Shown: positions 15,201-21,177 of the stretch, one piece after another
Position numbering within the stretch: position 1 is the stretch's first letter
Layout: every line of letters starts with the position of its first letter
Source of the DNA: JAABRU01 sp050180235
GTDB lineage: Bacteria; Desulfobacterota; Desulfobacteria; Desulfobacterales; Desulfococcaceae
Direction: 5' to 3'
Assembly (NCBI GenBank): GCA_050180235.1
Contig: JBFXEJ010000102.1
Location: forward strand, 1-23,780
DNA length: 23,780 bases
Translations under genes and position numbers: made by a program
Notes under the pieces: generated by a model
Databases searched by the model: none
What the model was told of the DNA's origin: nothing
Seen by the model: only the letters and a program-made list of their open reading frames with translations

Positions 15201-15939
15201 ATTCGGAGGTCTGGATCATATTATGGCCACAGGCGAGGACATAAATATTATGATCTATGACACCGAGGTCTACTCCAATACCGGAGGTCAGTCCTCCAAA
15301 TCCACGCCCATCGGTTCCATTGCCAAGTTTGCGGCATCAGGCAAAAAAACATCCAAAAAAGATATGGGTGCAATGGCCATGAGTTACGGTTATGTATATG
15401 TGGCCACTGTATCAATGGGTGCAAACAAAAATCAGGTAATCAAAGCCTTCAGCGAAGCCGAGGCATATGACGGACCCTCTCTGATTATGGCCTATGCGCC
15501 CTGCATCAACCACGGCATCAAAAAAGGCATGGGCAAATCCCAGGAGGAAATGCGGCTGGCAGTGGAATGCGGTTACTGGCCCCTGTACCGCTACAATCCT
15601 GATCTGAAGAAAGAGGGCAAGAATCCCTTTGTTCTGGATTCCAAGGCTCCGGACGGCAAACTGCAGGAATTCCTCTCCGGCGAAGTGCGTTATGCGGCTT
15701 TGGAAAAACTCTTCCCGGAAGAGTCCAAGAGATTGCGTGCAGCCATCGAGCTTCAGTACAATGATCGTTACCTGCGCCTGAAAAAACTTTCAGAGATGGA
15801 AGCAGTCACCCTGCCCAAACCCGATATTCCCGCGGGAAAAGGCGGGGGAACAGACGCGTGTGTGGTTTCAGATACGGCTGAACACGGCGGCAGAGCAGGT
15901 GCGGGGCATGCCTGTGATGATGGCAGAGCAGGAAAGTAA
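12292..15939 (+). CDS. nifJ: Pyruvate:ferredoxin (flavodoxin) oxidoreductase, single-chain
   Basis: This encodes 1215 residues, full length for homodimeric PFOR. It oxidatively decarboxylates pyruvate with CoA to acetyl-CoA and CO2, reducing ferredoxin in the cytoplasm. The N-terminal domain has IYPITPSSPIGE; mid-chain is the gamma-type region. Two ferredoxin-type [4Fe-4S] motifs, CIQCNQCAMVC (about 687) and CMGCGNCADIC (about 743), are followed by the thiamine-diphosphate domain with GACAGCGETPYAK, GDGAAYDIAFGG (about 962) and NTGGQSSKSTP. A conserved cysteine in YAPCINHG completes the third cluster set. The last ~35 residues form a Gly/Ala-rich extension with Cys1190 and Cys1208, comparable to the C-terminal domain of Desulfovibrio africanus PFOR. 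It is monocistronic: a terminator follows and it has its own leader. Confidence 0.97.
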   Translation: MAKKMKTLDGNTAAAHVAYAMSDVATIYPITPSSPIGEIAEEWAAGGRKNIFGQQMLVRQLQSEAGAAASVHGSLAAGALTSTFTASQGLLLMIPSMYKMSGEVLPAVLHVTARAVSAHALSIFGDHQDVMAVRQTGFALLGSASVQEAQDLGLVAHLSAIEASVPFLHFFDGFRTSHEIQKIEMIDYEDMAKLVNWESVAKFRARGTNPERPELRGTAQNPDVYYQGFETRNPYYLKTPGIVADYMKKVGALTGRYYKPFDYVGDPEADRVVIAMGSSCETFEEVVNYLNENGESVGLVKVRLYRPFSPEYLFSAIPATASRIAVMDRTKEPGAMGDPLYKDVCTAFMEKGEMPVIVNGRYGLGSKEFNPGMAKAVFDNLKASGPKNYFNVGIEDDVTHTSLDYDENFDVAPEGTVQCKFWGLGADGTVGANKTAIKIIGDNTDMFAQAYFAYDSKKSGGVTMSHLRFGKNPIQSTYLIRSADYIACHKSNYVDIYDVLDGIREGGTFLLNSNWSLADMEEKLPAAMKRTIARKKLKFYNIDAVSIATEVGLGGRINMIMQTAFFKLANVIPVDQALNYLKADIKKMFGKKGDKVVSMNTGAVDKTLDKLVEVKYPESWANAGEISAPAKDEPAFVTNVLRPMVSQKGDKLPVSAFRPDGIFPVGTSKYEKRGVAINVPEWIPDNCIQCNQCAMVCPHAAIRPYLLTDEELKKAPEGFTALEAKGKELKGLHFRMQVYSQDCMGCGNCADICPAKQKALVMKPIETQLAVQVPALAYAETLPIRDNLLSRNSLKGSQFQQPLMEFSGACAGCGETPYAKLLTQLFGERMVIGNATGCSSIWGGSAPAIPYCTNKDGHGPAWGSSLFEDPAEFTYGMFLGHIQQRKKLAELAEQAIAADDIPKEVKDALQGWLGNMKNPEGSKKYGDQLKAMLPVHKGNRLLSEILTYEKLFTKKSYWVFLGDGAAYDIAFGGLDHIMATGEDINIMIYDTEVYSNTGGQSSKSTPIGSIAKFAASGKKTSKKDMGAMAMSYGYVYVATVSMGANKNQVIKAFSEAEAYDGPSLIMAYAPCINHGIKKGMGKSQEEMRLAVECGYWPLYRYNPDLKKEGKNPFVLDSKAPDGKLQEFLSGEVRYAALEKLFPEESKRLRAAIELQYNDRYLRLKKLSEMEAVTLPKPDIPAGKGGGTDACVVSDTAEHGGRAGAGHACDDGRAGK

Positions 15940-15952
15940 GCATTGAAATATA

Positions 15953-15979
15953 CGGATGAAAGAATGATTCTTTCATCCG
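15953..15979. terminator. Perfect palindrome downstream of nifJ
   Basis: CGGATGAAAGAAT (15953-15965) and ATTCTTTCATCCG (15967-15979) are exact reverse complements around a single G. It lies 13 bases after the nifJ stop codon and just before the T-tailed terminator. It could protect the mRNA 3' end or bind a dimeric protein. Confidence 0.55.
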
Positions 15980-15995
15980 GCATTTAAAAATAAAA

Positions 15996-16027
15996 AGGCC
16001 GTCTGCGAAAGCGGGCGGCTTTTTTTT
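15996..16027 (+). terminator. Rho-independent terminator of nifJ
   Basis: GGCCGTCTGC, a GAAA tetraloop and GCGGGCGGCT form a GC-rich stem (with G-U pairs), followed by eight Ts (16020-16027). Confidence 0.9.
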
Positions 16028-16060
16028 ATTCACGGGCTGTCAATCTGCGGAAATATGAAT

Positions 16061-16234
16061 TATACCGGTTCGCCATTGAAAGTATACTTATGATTCGGTT
16101 TCCCACAGAGAACACAGAGAGAAAAAACCACAGAGAACACAGAGGAAAAATTCTTTTTTTCTGTGTTCTCTTTGCAGTCCTCTGTGATCTCTGCGGAAAA
16201 TAAATTTATAAATTCAATGGAGAATTGGTATTAT
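16061..16234. repeat. Palindromic element of the TATACC-CCATTGAA family, unit 1
   Basis: The left end TATACCGGTTCGCCATTGAA (16061-16080) mirrors the right end TTCAATGGAGAATTGGTATTA (about 16213-16233) with a few mismatches. The interior carries a CCCACAGAGAACACAGAG block and its approximate reverse complement (CTGTGTTCTCTTTGCAGTCC), so the whole can fold back. It is a shorter relative of 19001-19278. Confidence 0.75.
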
Positions 16235-16372
16235 ACCGATTCGCCATTGGTTTAATCCAATACCGTCAGTTTTTCCGCAGTTCCGGCTGTGCAAAAAACC
16301 GCTCCGCTTAATTTTTGCACTCCTCCGGATCAGCCCTGATAGTATCAAGTCAATAGCGAATCGGTATTATAC
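16232..16372. repeat. Palindromic element of the TATACC-CCATTGAA family, unit 2
   Basis: It begins TATACCGATTCGCCATTGG and ends CAATAGCGAATCGGTATTA. Its left end abuts unit 1, making a GGTATTATACC palindrome at the junction (16228-16238). The interior includes GTGCAAAAAACCGCTCCGCTTAA and the mirrored TTTTTGCAC. The same sequence occurs in reverse orientation at 23013-23156. The ~170 bases between its end and the VWA gene at 16543 hold nothing I recognise. Confidence 0.75.
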
Positions 16373-16542
16373 AATGCGGAATGCACTCCTCCATCCGGTT
16401 TTACAGAGGGCAGAAGTTGGTAAAAGAACTGTATATAAATGACAAAAATTGAGAAACCTGCTATAATTTCTCCAAAAAATTCCGGCAGAATCAGATTTTC
16501 CCTGCGTCCTTTAAGCATTACATTCCGGATTCTTTTTTTTGC

Positions 16543-17766
16543 CTAACATGCGGCATGGCTTCCCGGATTCGCTGTCCTGTTTCCCATCAGGCAGGCCACT
16601 GCGCCCTCCAGCCCGTCTATGGAAAGCTCGAACATGGGAAATATCTGTGAAATCATAGTGATAGTCCGGGTATAGTCCCAGGTCTCTTTTGGCACGGGAT
16701 TAAGCCATACACTGCGGGGAAAGGTTTCGGCCAGAAAGCGCAACTGCTCAAGGCTTGGCTTTCCGCTGCGTTCCTCCAGATGAATGGAACCGTCTGCAAT
16801 CATAAGTTCATAGGGCGCCATGCTTGCATCTCCCAGCAGGATCAGCCGGGTTTCCGGATCAAAGCGGACAAAATCCGAAAGTTTCACAGGTTTCCGGTAA
16901 CGGGCAGGATCTTCCCACAGACTGTCATACACGGTATTGTGAAAAAAATAGGTCCTGATTTCCTTAAACTGTGCACGGGCATAGTTGAACAGGGTCTGCA
17001 CCACAGGAATATAGGGATCCATGGACCAGCCTCCGTTGTCAATGGCAAGAATCAACTTGAGCCGGTCTTTGAGACTCCGCTCAAAAACAATCTCAATTTC
17101 TCCGGCATTTTTCATGGTGCGGTAAATGGTTTCATCCACATTGACCTGATCCTTTGGCCCGGCCGGAACCATATTCCGCAGACGTTTCAGTGCCTCGCCC
17201 ATCATGGCCTGCGTAAGCGGCCCTTCCAGAGAATAATCCTTATACCGCCGATCCATGGCAACCTTTACAGCGGATTTGTTGCGGGAAACACCGCCCACAC
17301 GCATTCCGCCCGGATGATATCCCGAATGCCCTACCGGAGAAGTGCCGCCCGTGCCAATCCATTTGCTGCCCCCGTGATGCTCCCCTTTCTGCTCTTTCAG
17401 ACGCTCCCTGAAATATTCAATAAGCTGATCCGGTGTCATGCGGCTCAGTTTTTCTTCATCAGCGCCCAGAGCTTTTGCCAGAAGGCGGGGATTTTTCAGC
17501 CATTCATTCAGCAGCATTTTTGCCATTTCGTCAATTTCAAAACCCTGGGCATCCGGCAGTTCCGCCCCTTCAAAATGGTGGGCGAAAACCTGATCAAAAA
17601 TATCAAAATACCGCTCACTTTTTACCAGAATAGCCCGTGAAGCTGTGTAGAATTCATTCAGGGAATTGATCAGTCCTTTGGACAGGGCTTTCTGCAATGT
17701 CAGAAAAGAGGTGGGACTGACCGGAATTCCTGCATTTTTCAGTGTATAAAAAAAATTGATGAACAT
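16543..17766 (-). CDS. VWA-domain protein of the CoxE-like type
   Basis: This encodes 407 residues with no signal peptide, so probably cytoplasmic. The N-terminal half is helical (FFYTLKNAGIPVSPTSFLTLQKAL). A middle segment rich in Gly and His (about 133-160, EHHGGSKWIGTGGTSPVGHSGYHPGG) resembles the flexible linker of CoxE/YehP-like VWA proteins. The C-terminal half has the von Willebrand A fold with LAIDNGGWSMDP (about 239-250), a variant of the D-x-S-x-S metal site, then RLILLGDASMAPYEL. Such proteins usually work with a MoxR-type AAA+ ATPase in metal insertion or complex assembly; no MoxR gene lies in this window. ATG 17766 gives the family N-terminus, though its ribosome site is weak. 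The exact client is unknown. Confidence 0.8.
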   Translation of the reverse strand: MFINFFYTLKNAGIPVSPTSFLTLQKALSKGLINSLNEFYTASRAILVKSERYFDIFDQVFAHHFEGAELPDAQGFEIDEMAKMLLNEWLKNPRLLAKALGADEEKLSRMTPDQLIEYFRERLKEQKGEHHGGSKWIGTGGTSPVGHSGYHPGGMRVGGVSRNKSAVKVAMDRRYKDYSLEGPLTQAMMGEALKRLRNMVPAGPKDQVNVDETIYRTMKNAGEIEIVFERSLKDRLKLILAIDNGGWSMDPYIPVVQTLFNYARAQFKEIRTYFFHNTVYDSLWEDPARYRKPVKLSDFVRFDPETRLILLGDASMAPYELMIADGSIHLEERSGKPSLEQLRFLAETFPRSVWLNPVPKETWDYTRTITMISQIFPMFELSIDGLEGAVACLMGNRTANPGSHAAC

Positions 17767-18015
17767 AGATTTTCCGCCTGGGATCTGTTTTTATTTACGC
17801 CGACCTTCCAAAATTCAGCAGGCAGCCGTATCCGCCTTTATTCCTGCAAAAACCTGAATCCTGTATTTCCAATATATTCCTGACTTCGGAGTTAGCTCAG
17901 CCCAACGATACCGGCTTTCATTGGTATGAAGATGCTGCATAACATCAGTTACAGAAGTATATCAGCACCTGTTCCGAATGAAAAGTGAAAAAATTTTTTT
18001 GGAGATGGCTTTTTT
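17767..18015. other. Divergent intergenic region between the VWA gene and miniature element copy 3
   Basis: Together with 18162-18335 this forms the divergent spacer between the VWA gene and the PduO gene. GTTAGCTCAGCCCAACG near 17890 recalls a tRNA D-arm but no cloverleaf follows. No promoter hexamers could be assigned with confidence. Confidence 0.3.
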
Positions 18016-18161
18016 GGTAGTGGTGCAAATCTGTTGATCCAAAAATTCCCCTCCCCTGGTGGGAGGGGTCAGGGGAGGGGGATAATCAGTGATGTTTTCA
18101 CCCTCCCCCTGCCCCTCCCTCAAGGGAGGGGAGACCTTATCAACGGATTTGACCCACTACC
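18016..18161 (-). mobile_element. Miniature inverted-repeat element, copy 3 (146 bp, 8-bp target duplication)
   Basis: The ends GGTAGTGG and CCACTACC and the whole interior are the reverse complement of copy 1 with a single difference. Perfect 8-bp direct repeats GCTTTTTT flank it at 18008-18015 and 18162-18169. It sits in the divergent VWA/PduO intergenic region. The ORFs across it are artefacts. Confidence 0.92.
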
Positions 18162-18335
18162 GCTTTTTTATCTGTGTTCTCTGCGGGACATTATTATGCG
18201 GGACAGAATTTGTGTCCCGCAGGCATTCCCATTCTGAATTTTCACTTGATATTTTTCTGAGAATATCAGAAAATTGTTCTTTTTTGTTTTGGAAAAAATC
18301 ATTACATATGCACCGGCATCGAAAGGAGAAAAATA

Positions 18336-18914
18336 TTGAAAATCTACACACGCGGGGGAGATCAGGGAAAAACAAGTCTTTTCAGCGGGGAACGCGTTCC
18401 CAAAAGCCATGAAAGGGTGGAAGCATACGGGGAAATGGACGAACTGAGTTCTGTTCTGGGTGCACTGGCAGCCTCACTGCCGGAAAATCAGGAAAACTCT
18501 GCTGAGGAAATCCGTCAGATTCAGTCTGACCTGCTGCAGGCAGGTGCGCTGCTCTCCACTTCCCCGGATTCGTCATCATTCCGTTCCCTGAAACCTTTTG
18601 ATCCGGAACAGAGCAGATGGCTGGAAAATGCCATTGACCGGATGGATGCGGTACTTCCTCCCCTGAAATCCTTTATTCTGCCCGGAGGCGAAATATCTGC
18701 TGCCTGGGCACATATTGCCAGAACAGTGTGCAGAAGAGCGGAAAGGCGGATCATCGGGCTGACCGTATCCGCATCAGGAGCAGATACGGAAAAAATGCTG
18801 GAATATCTTCAATCTGTTATTGCATATGTCAACCGTCTGTCTGATTATCTTTTTGTGCTGGCCCGCTGGTGCAACCATATCGCGGACAGACCGGACATCA
18901 GTTGGAAAAAATAA
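18336..18914 (+). CDS. PduO-type ATP:cob(I)alamin adenosyltransferase
   Basis: This encodes 192 residues. It transfers the adenosyl group of ATP to cob(I)alamin, giving adenosylcobalamin in the cytoplasm. The N-terminus KIYTRGGDQGKTSLFSGERV with KSHERVEAYGEMDELSS is the ATP-binding signature of PduO/MMAB enzymes. The later RTVCRRAERR and VNRLSDYLFVLARW helices provide further active-site residues. Length is normal for the five-helix trimeric family. The start is TTG 18336, as no ATG fits, with GAAAGGAG (18321-18328) about 8 bases upstream. CobU, from the same pathway, is encoded about 0.6 kb away on the other strand beyond a repeat block. I leave the symbol blank because pduO, cobO and mmaB naming varies. 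Confidence 0.93.
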   Translation: MKIYTRGGDQGKTSLFSGERVPKSHERVEAYGEMDELSSVLGALAASLPENQENSAEEIRQIQSDLLQAGALLSTSPDSSSFRSLKPFDPEQSRWLENAIDRMDAVLPPLKSFILPGGEISAAWAHIARTVCRRAERRIIGLTVSASGADTEKMLEYLQSVIAYVNRLSDYLFVLARWCNHIADRPDISWKK

Positions 18915-19000
18915 ATCAGGCGTTATTCAGCCGGTTTTCAGGCATGGGGACTCTTTATACACGGACGCGGCCTCTGTGCCCTGCATTTGATACAGACTCT

Positions 19001-19278
19001 TATACCAATTCTCCATTGAAAATATACTTATGATTCGGTTTCCCACAGAGGACACAGAGAGGAAAAAACCACAGAGAACACAGAGTAAGGGGCTGTATCA
19101 AAATAAGCTGTTCCAAACCCTAAGGGTTTTGAAAACCCTCAGGTTTTCCGGACGGGAAAATTGTACAGGTTATTTTTTTACAAACCCTGAAAGAACTTTG
19201 TTTTTCTGTGTACTCTGTGCAGTCCTCTGTGATCTCTGCGGGAAATAAATATATAAATTCAATGGAGAATTGGTATTA
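19001..19278. repeat. Palindromic element of the TATACC-CCATTGAA family, unit 3 (long form)
   Basis: The left end TATACCAATTCTCCATTGAA (19001-19020) is mirrored by TTCAATGGAGAATTGGTATTA (19258-19278). Both flanks are nearly identical to unit 1 at 16061, including CTTATGATTCGGTTTCCCACAG. The middle has about 100 extra bases, roughly 19086-19200, with an AAACCCTAAGGGTTTTGAAAACCCTCAGG hairpin, so the long form looks like unit 1 with an insert. No gene is present. Confidence 0.75.
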
Positions 19279-19374
19279 TACCAATTCGCTGTTGAATCTG
19301 TATAATAAGGTGAGTTGTTTCCTCTGTGTTCTCTGTGGTTTTTTCCTCTCTGTGTCCTCTGTGGGAAACCGAAT
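19276..19374. repeat. Partial palindromic-family end joined to a reversed CACAGAG block
   Basis: TATACCAATTCGCTGTTGAA starts a new unit that abuts the preceding one through GGTATTATACC. The rest (about 19318-19374, CCTCTGTGTTCTCTGTGG onward to GGGAAACCGAATT) is the reverse complement of the left block of unit 3 (about 19035-19085). The region can therefore pair with its neighbour. Confidence 0.65.
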
Positions 19375-19484
19375 TTCGTAGGGTGGGCACGGCTTTCTGT
19401 GCCCGCCGTCCTGCTGAAACGGCGGGCACAAAAAACCGTGCCCGCCCTGCAATGATGGTACATTTTTTCATGGAAATCGCCTTA
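19375..19484 (-). repeat. Dispersed palindromic element, copy 2 (pairs with 10481-10590)
   Basis: This is a near-exact reverse-complement copy of 10481-10590, with the same GGGCACGG/CCGTGCCC long stem and the GAAATCGCCTTA end. The stem here has a couple of mismatches (GGCTTTCTGTG against CACAAAAAACC). It lies just downstream of cobU on that gene's strand and could end its transcript. Confidence 0.85.
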
Positions 19485-19529
19485 GATCTACTGAGATTTC
19501 ATGAAAACAGATACTGACACCTGAAAACT

Positions 19530-20051
19530 CTATTTTATCTTTACCGGTATCCCTGCCACCATCCATATGACCTCATCAGCAACTGCGGCTGTTTTCCGGT
19601 TGAGCATTCCCACAATATCCCTAAACTGCCGGGCCAGCCGGTTTTCCGGCACAATACCGGAGCCCACTTCGTTGGAAACCAGAATGAGCGAACCGCTCAC
19701 ATTTTCCAGTGCATGAATCAGACTGTCCACACGCAGATCTATTTCCTGCATAATATCCGGATACATCAGCAGATTGCTGATCCACAGGGTCAGGCAGTCG
19801 GCCAGCACCGCATTATCCTCTTTTCCGTATTGTCTCAGAATATCCGGCAGAAGAATTGGGGCCTCCACAGTTTTCCAGGTGCTGTCCCTGTCTTCCTGAT
19901 GTTTTCGCACCCTTTGGTGCATCTCTTCGTCACATGGAACACATGTCGCAACAAATATTCTGTTTCTGTTCTGAATGCCCTCTGCCAGTTTCTGGGCATA
20001 TCCGCTTTTTCCGCTCCGGCATCCGCCAATGACAAATGTGATTTTTTTCAA
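19530..20051 (-). CDS. cobU: Bifunctional adenosylcobinamide kinase / adenosylcobinamide-phosphate guanylyltransferase
   Basis: This encodes 173 residues, normal length for CobU. It phosphorylates adenosylcobinamide and then attaches GMP, late steps of the cobalamin nucleotide loop, in the cytoplasm. Walker A GGCRSGKS is at residues 9-16. VRKHQEDRDSTWKTVEAP contains the histidine (His51) expected to be guanylylated. Further CobU signatures are LADCLTLWISNLL, LVSNEVGSGIVPEN and FRDIVGMLNRKTA. The start is TTG at 20051-20049, with AGGAG about 8 bases upstream on this strand. With the PduO enzyme nearby this suggests cobalamin salvage or completion; the other cob genes are outside the window. 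Confidence 0.95.
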   Translation of the reverse strand: MKKITFVIGGCRSGKSGYAQKLAEGIQNRNRIFVATCVPCDEEMHQRVRKHQEDRDSTWKTVEAPILLPDILRQYGKEDNAVLADCLTLWISNLLMYPDIMQEIDLRVDSLIHALENVSGSLILVSNEVGSGIVPENRLARQFRDIVGMLNRKTAAVADEVIWMVAGIPVKIK

Positions 20052-20405
20052 AAGACGACTCCTGTTCAGGCAGACTGGACGGTTTTTGAAAATCTGCCAA
20101 ATCCGTTTATAATAATTCAGTTATCAGACATGTTTCAGTTAAAACTGCATGGGATACTCTATCACAGAAAAAGACAGGATTGAAGACTTTGTTGCAGGGA
20201 TGAATCAAAACGGAAATGGCAAATTCCTGCCGGAATAAATTTTCCTCCTCCGGCAGGATTATTTTTTTGCAGGAAATAAAGTGGGTTGAAATTATAAAAT
20301 TATTTTCTGCGTATCCTCCTGCACAGTGCCAAACGGAAAGTTTGGCACTGCTTTGTGAATCATTTCAGAGTACCAGACTTTCTGTCAGGGACTTCTCTGC
20401 CCTAA
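20052..20405. other. Gene-free spacer with two hairpins
   Basis: No convincing ORF is present. CCTGCCGG (20226-20233) pairs with CCGGCAGG (20250-20257) and is followed by ATTATTTTTTT, a weak terminator-like structure on the plus strand. CAGTGCCAAAC (20324-20334) and GTTTGGCACTG (20340-20350) form a perfect 11-bp stem with a GGAAA loop but no T-run. It may be a repeat or a 3' hairpin of the minus-strand gene at 20406. Confidence 0.5.
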
Positions 20406-20783
20406 TCATCCGCCCACAAGAGGTCTCTCTTTATCCACTTTGAAAAAAACAAGAAATTTGCTTCCCTTTGCCTGCTTTTCCCGTTCCGGTGAAGGGGCCC
20501 TTTTGCTCAGTTCCGAAATCAGGGGGCTGTCTTTTTCTTCCCGTACCATACTCATATGCAGTCTTTTTCCCCTGTATCCCCGTTCTTCCTTAAAAAGATA
20601 GGTGGCACGGGGATTGGAAAGCAGATTCTGATGGGAAAGACGGTCATTCATGATAAAGGCCAGGGTTCCGTCATCCATCACTGTGGGACGGGCATAAACA
20701 GCCGCGTCCACATTTCCTTCCCTGTCCGAAGTCGCCAGAACACCAAGTCCTGATGCTGATGCAAAATATTCTTTCAGTTCCAT
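20406..20783 (-). CDS. Pyridoxamine 5'-phosphate oxidase-like FMN-binding split-barrel protein
   Basis: This encodes 125 residues with no signal peptide. The pattern L-A-T-S-D-x-x-G-N-V-D-A-A-V-Y-A-R-P, then TLAFIMNDRLSHQNLLSNPRATYLF, is typical of PNPOx-fold proteins, where it forms the barrel that can bind FMN or F420-type cofactors. It is shorter than true PdxH and lacks its substrate region, so it is best called a putative flavin-binding protein and not a vitamin B6 enzyme. AAGGAG precedes the ATG at the proper distance on the minus strand. It appears to be transcribed alone; the substrate is unknown. Confidence 0.82.
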   Translation of the reverse strand: MELKEYFASASGLGVLATSDREGNVDAAVYARPTVMDDGTLAFIMNDRLSHQNLLSNPRATYLFKEERGYRGKRLHMSMVREEKDSPLISELSKRAPSPEREKQAKGSKFLVFFKVDKERPLVGG

Positions 20784-21177
20784 ATCTTATCTCCTTTTAT
20801 ATACTGAAATTCATATTTTTGTTGCTTTAATCCCCTATCCGCAGTTCCCATAAAGATAAACGCAAAACAGATTCCGTCAACCGGATTCCGTAAGGGAATT
20901 GCAAACAGATAATCCATCCATTTTTCAAAAAAATGCCGCAAAGACACAAAGACCCGAAGTTTCACAAAGATTTTTTTGTGTATCTTTGAGGCTTTGCGTC
21001 TTTTTGGCAAAAAAAATGCAATCGCTGCTCCTTCATAGCAGATTTATTGCACGGAATCAGCTAAAGTCTTTACCCAAACCCGCAGATGGTGATATAGAGA
21101 TTTTCACAAAATTAATGCTGCCTTCACCCTTACAGAGTGATTTAAATATATTTTTTTGAATATCAAGGAGTTGTTTA
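20784..21177. other. Divergent intergenic region before the gamma-glutamyltransferase gene
   Basis: This region must contain divergent promoters for the flavin-barrel and gamma-glutamyltransferase genes. It includes the foldback repeat at 20934-21009. An AT-rich run, TTTAAATATATTTTTTTG near 21141, precedes the AAGGAG ribosome site (21165-21170). No promoter is assigned. Confidence 0.35.
20934..21009. repeat. Imperfect foldback repeat with CAAAGAC motifs
   Basis: TGCCGCAAAGACACAAAGAC (20934 onward) is roughly mirrored by CTTTGAGGCTTTGCGTCTTTTTGGCA ending at 21009, with a further CACAAAGAT/ATCTTTG pairing inside. It resembles the GCAAAGACGCAAAG repeats common in intergenic DNA of such genomes. 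Confidence 0.6.

Noticed and set aside
16090..16195. Repeated CACAGAG units considered as a CRISPR array
   Set aside because: Repeats are short, irregular and partly inverted, with no uniform spacers; they form the stem of a palindromic element.
16780..17640. A 286-residue plus-strand frame opposite the VWA gene
   Set aside because: It lies antisense to a clear VWA coding sequence and has no ribosome site or known motif.
17885..17960. A GTTAGCTCAGCCCAACG stretch resembling a tRNA D-arm
   Set aside because: No acceptor pairing, anticodon stem or GGTTCGAATCC-like T-arm follows at the right distance.
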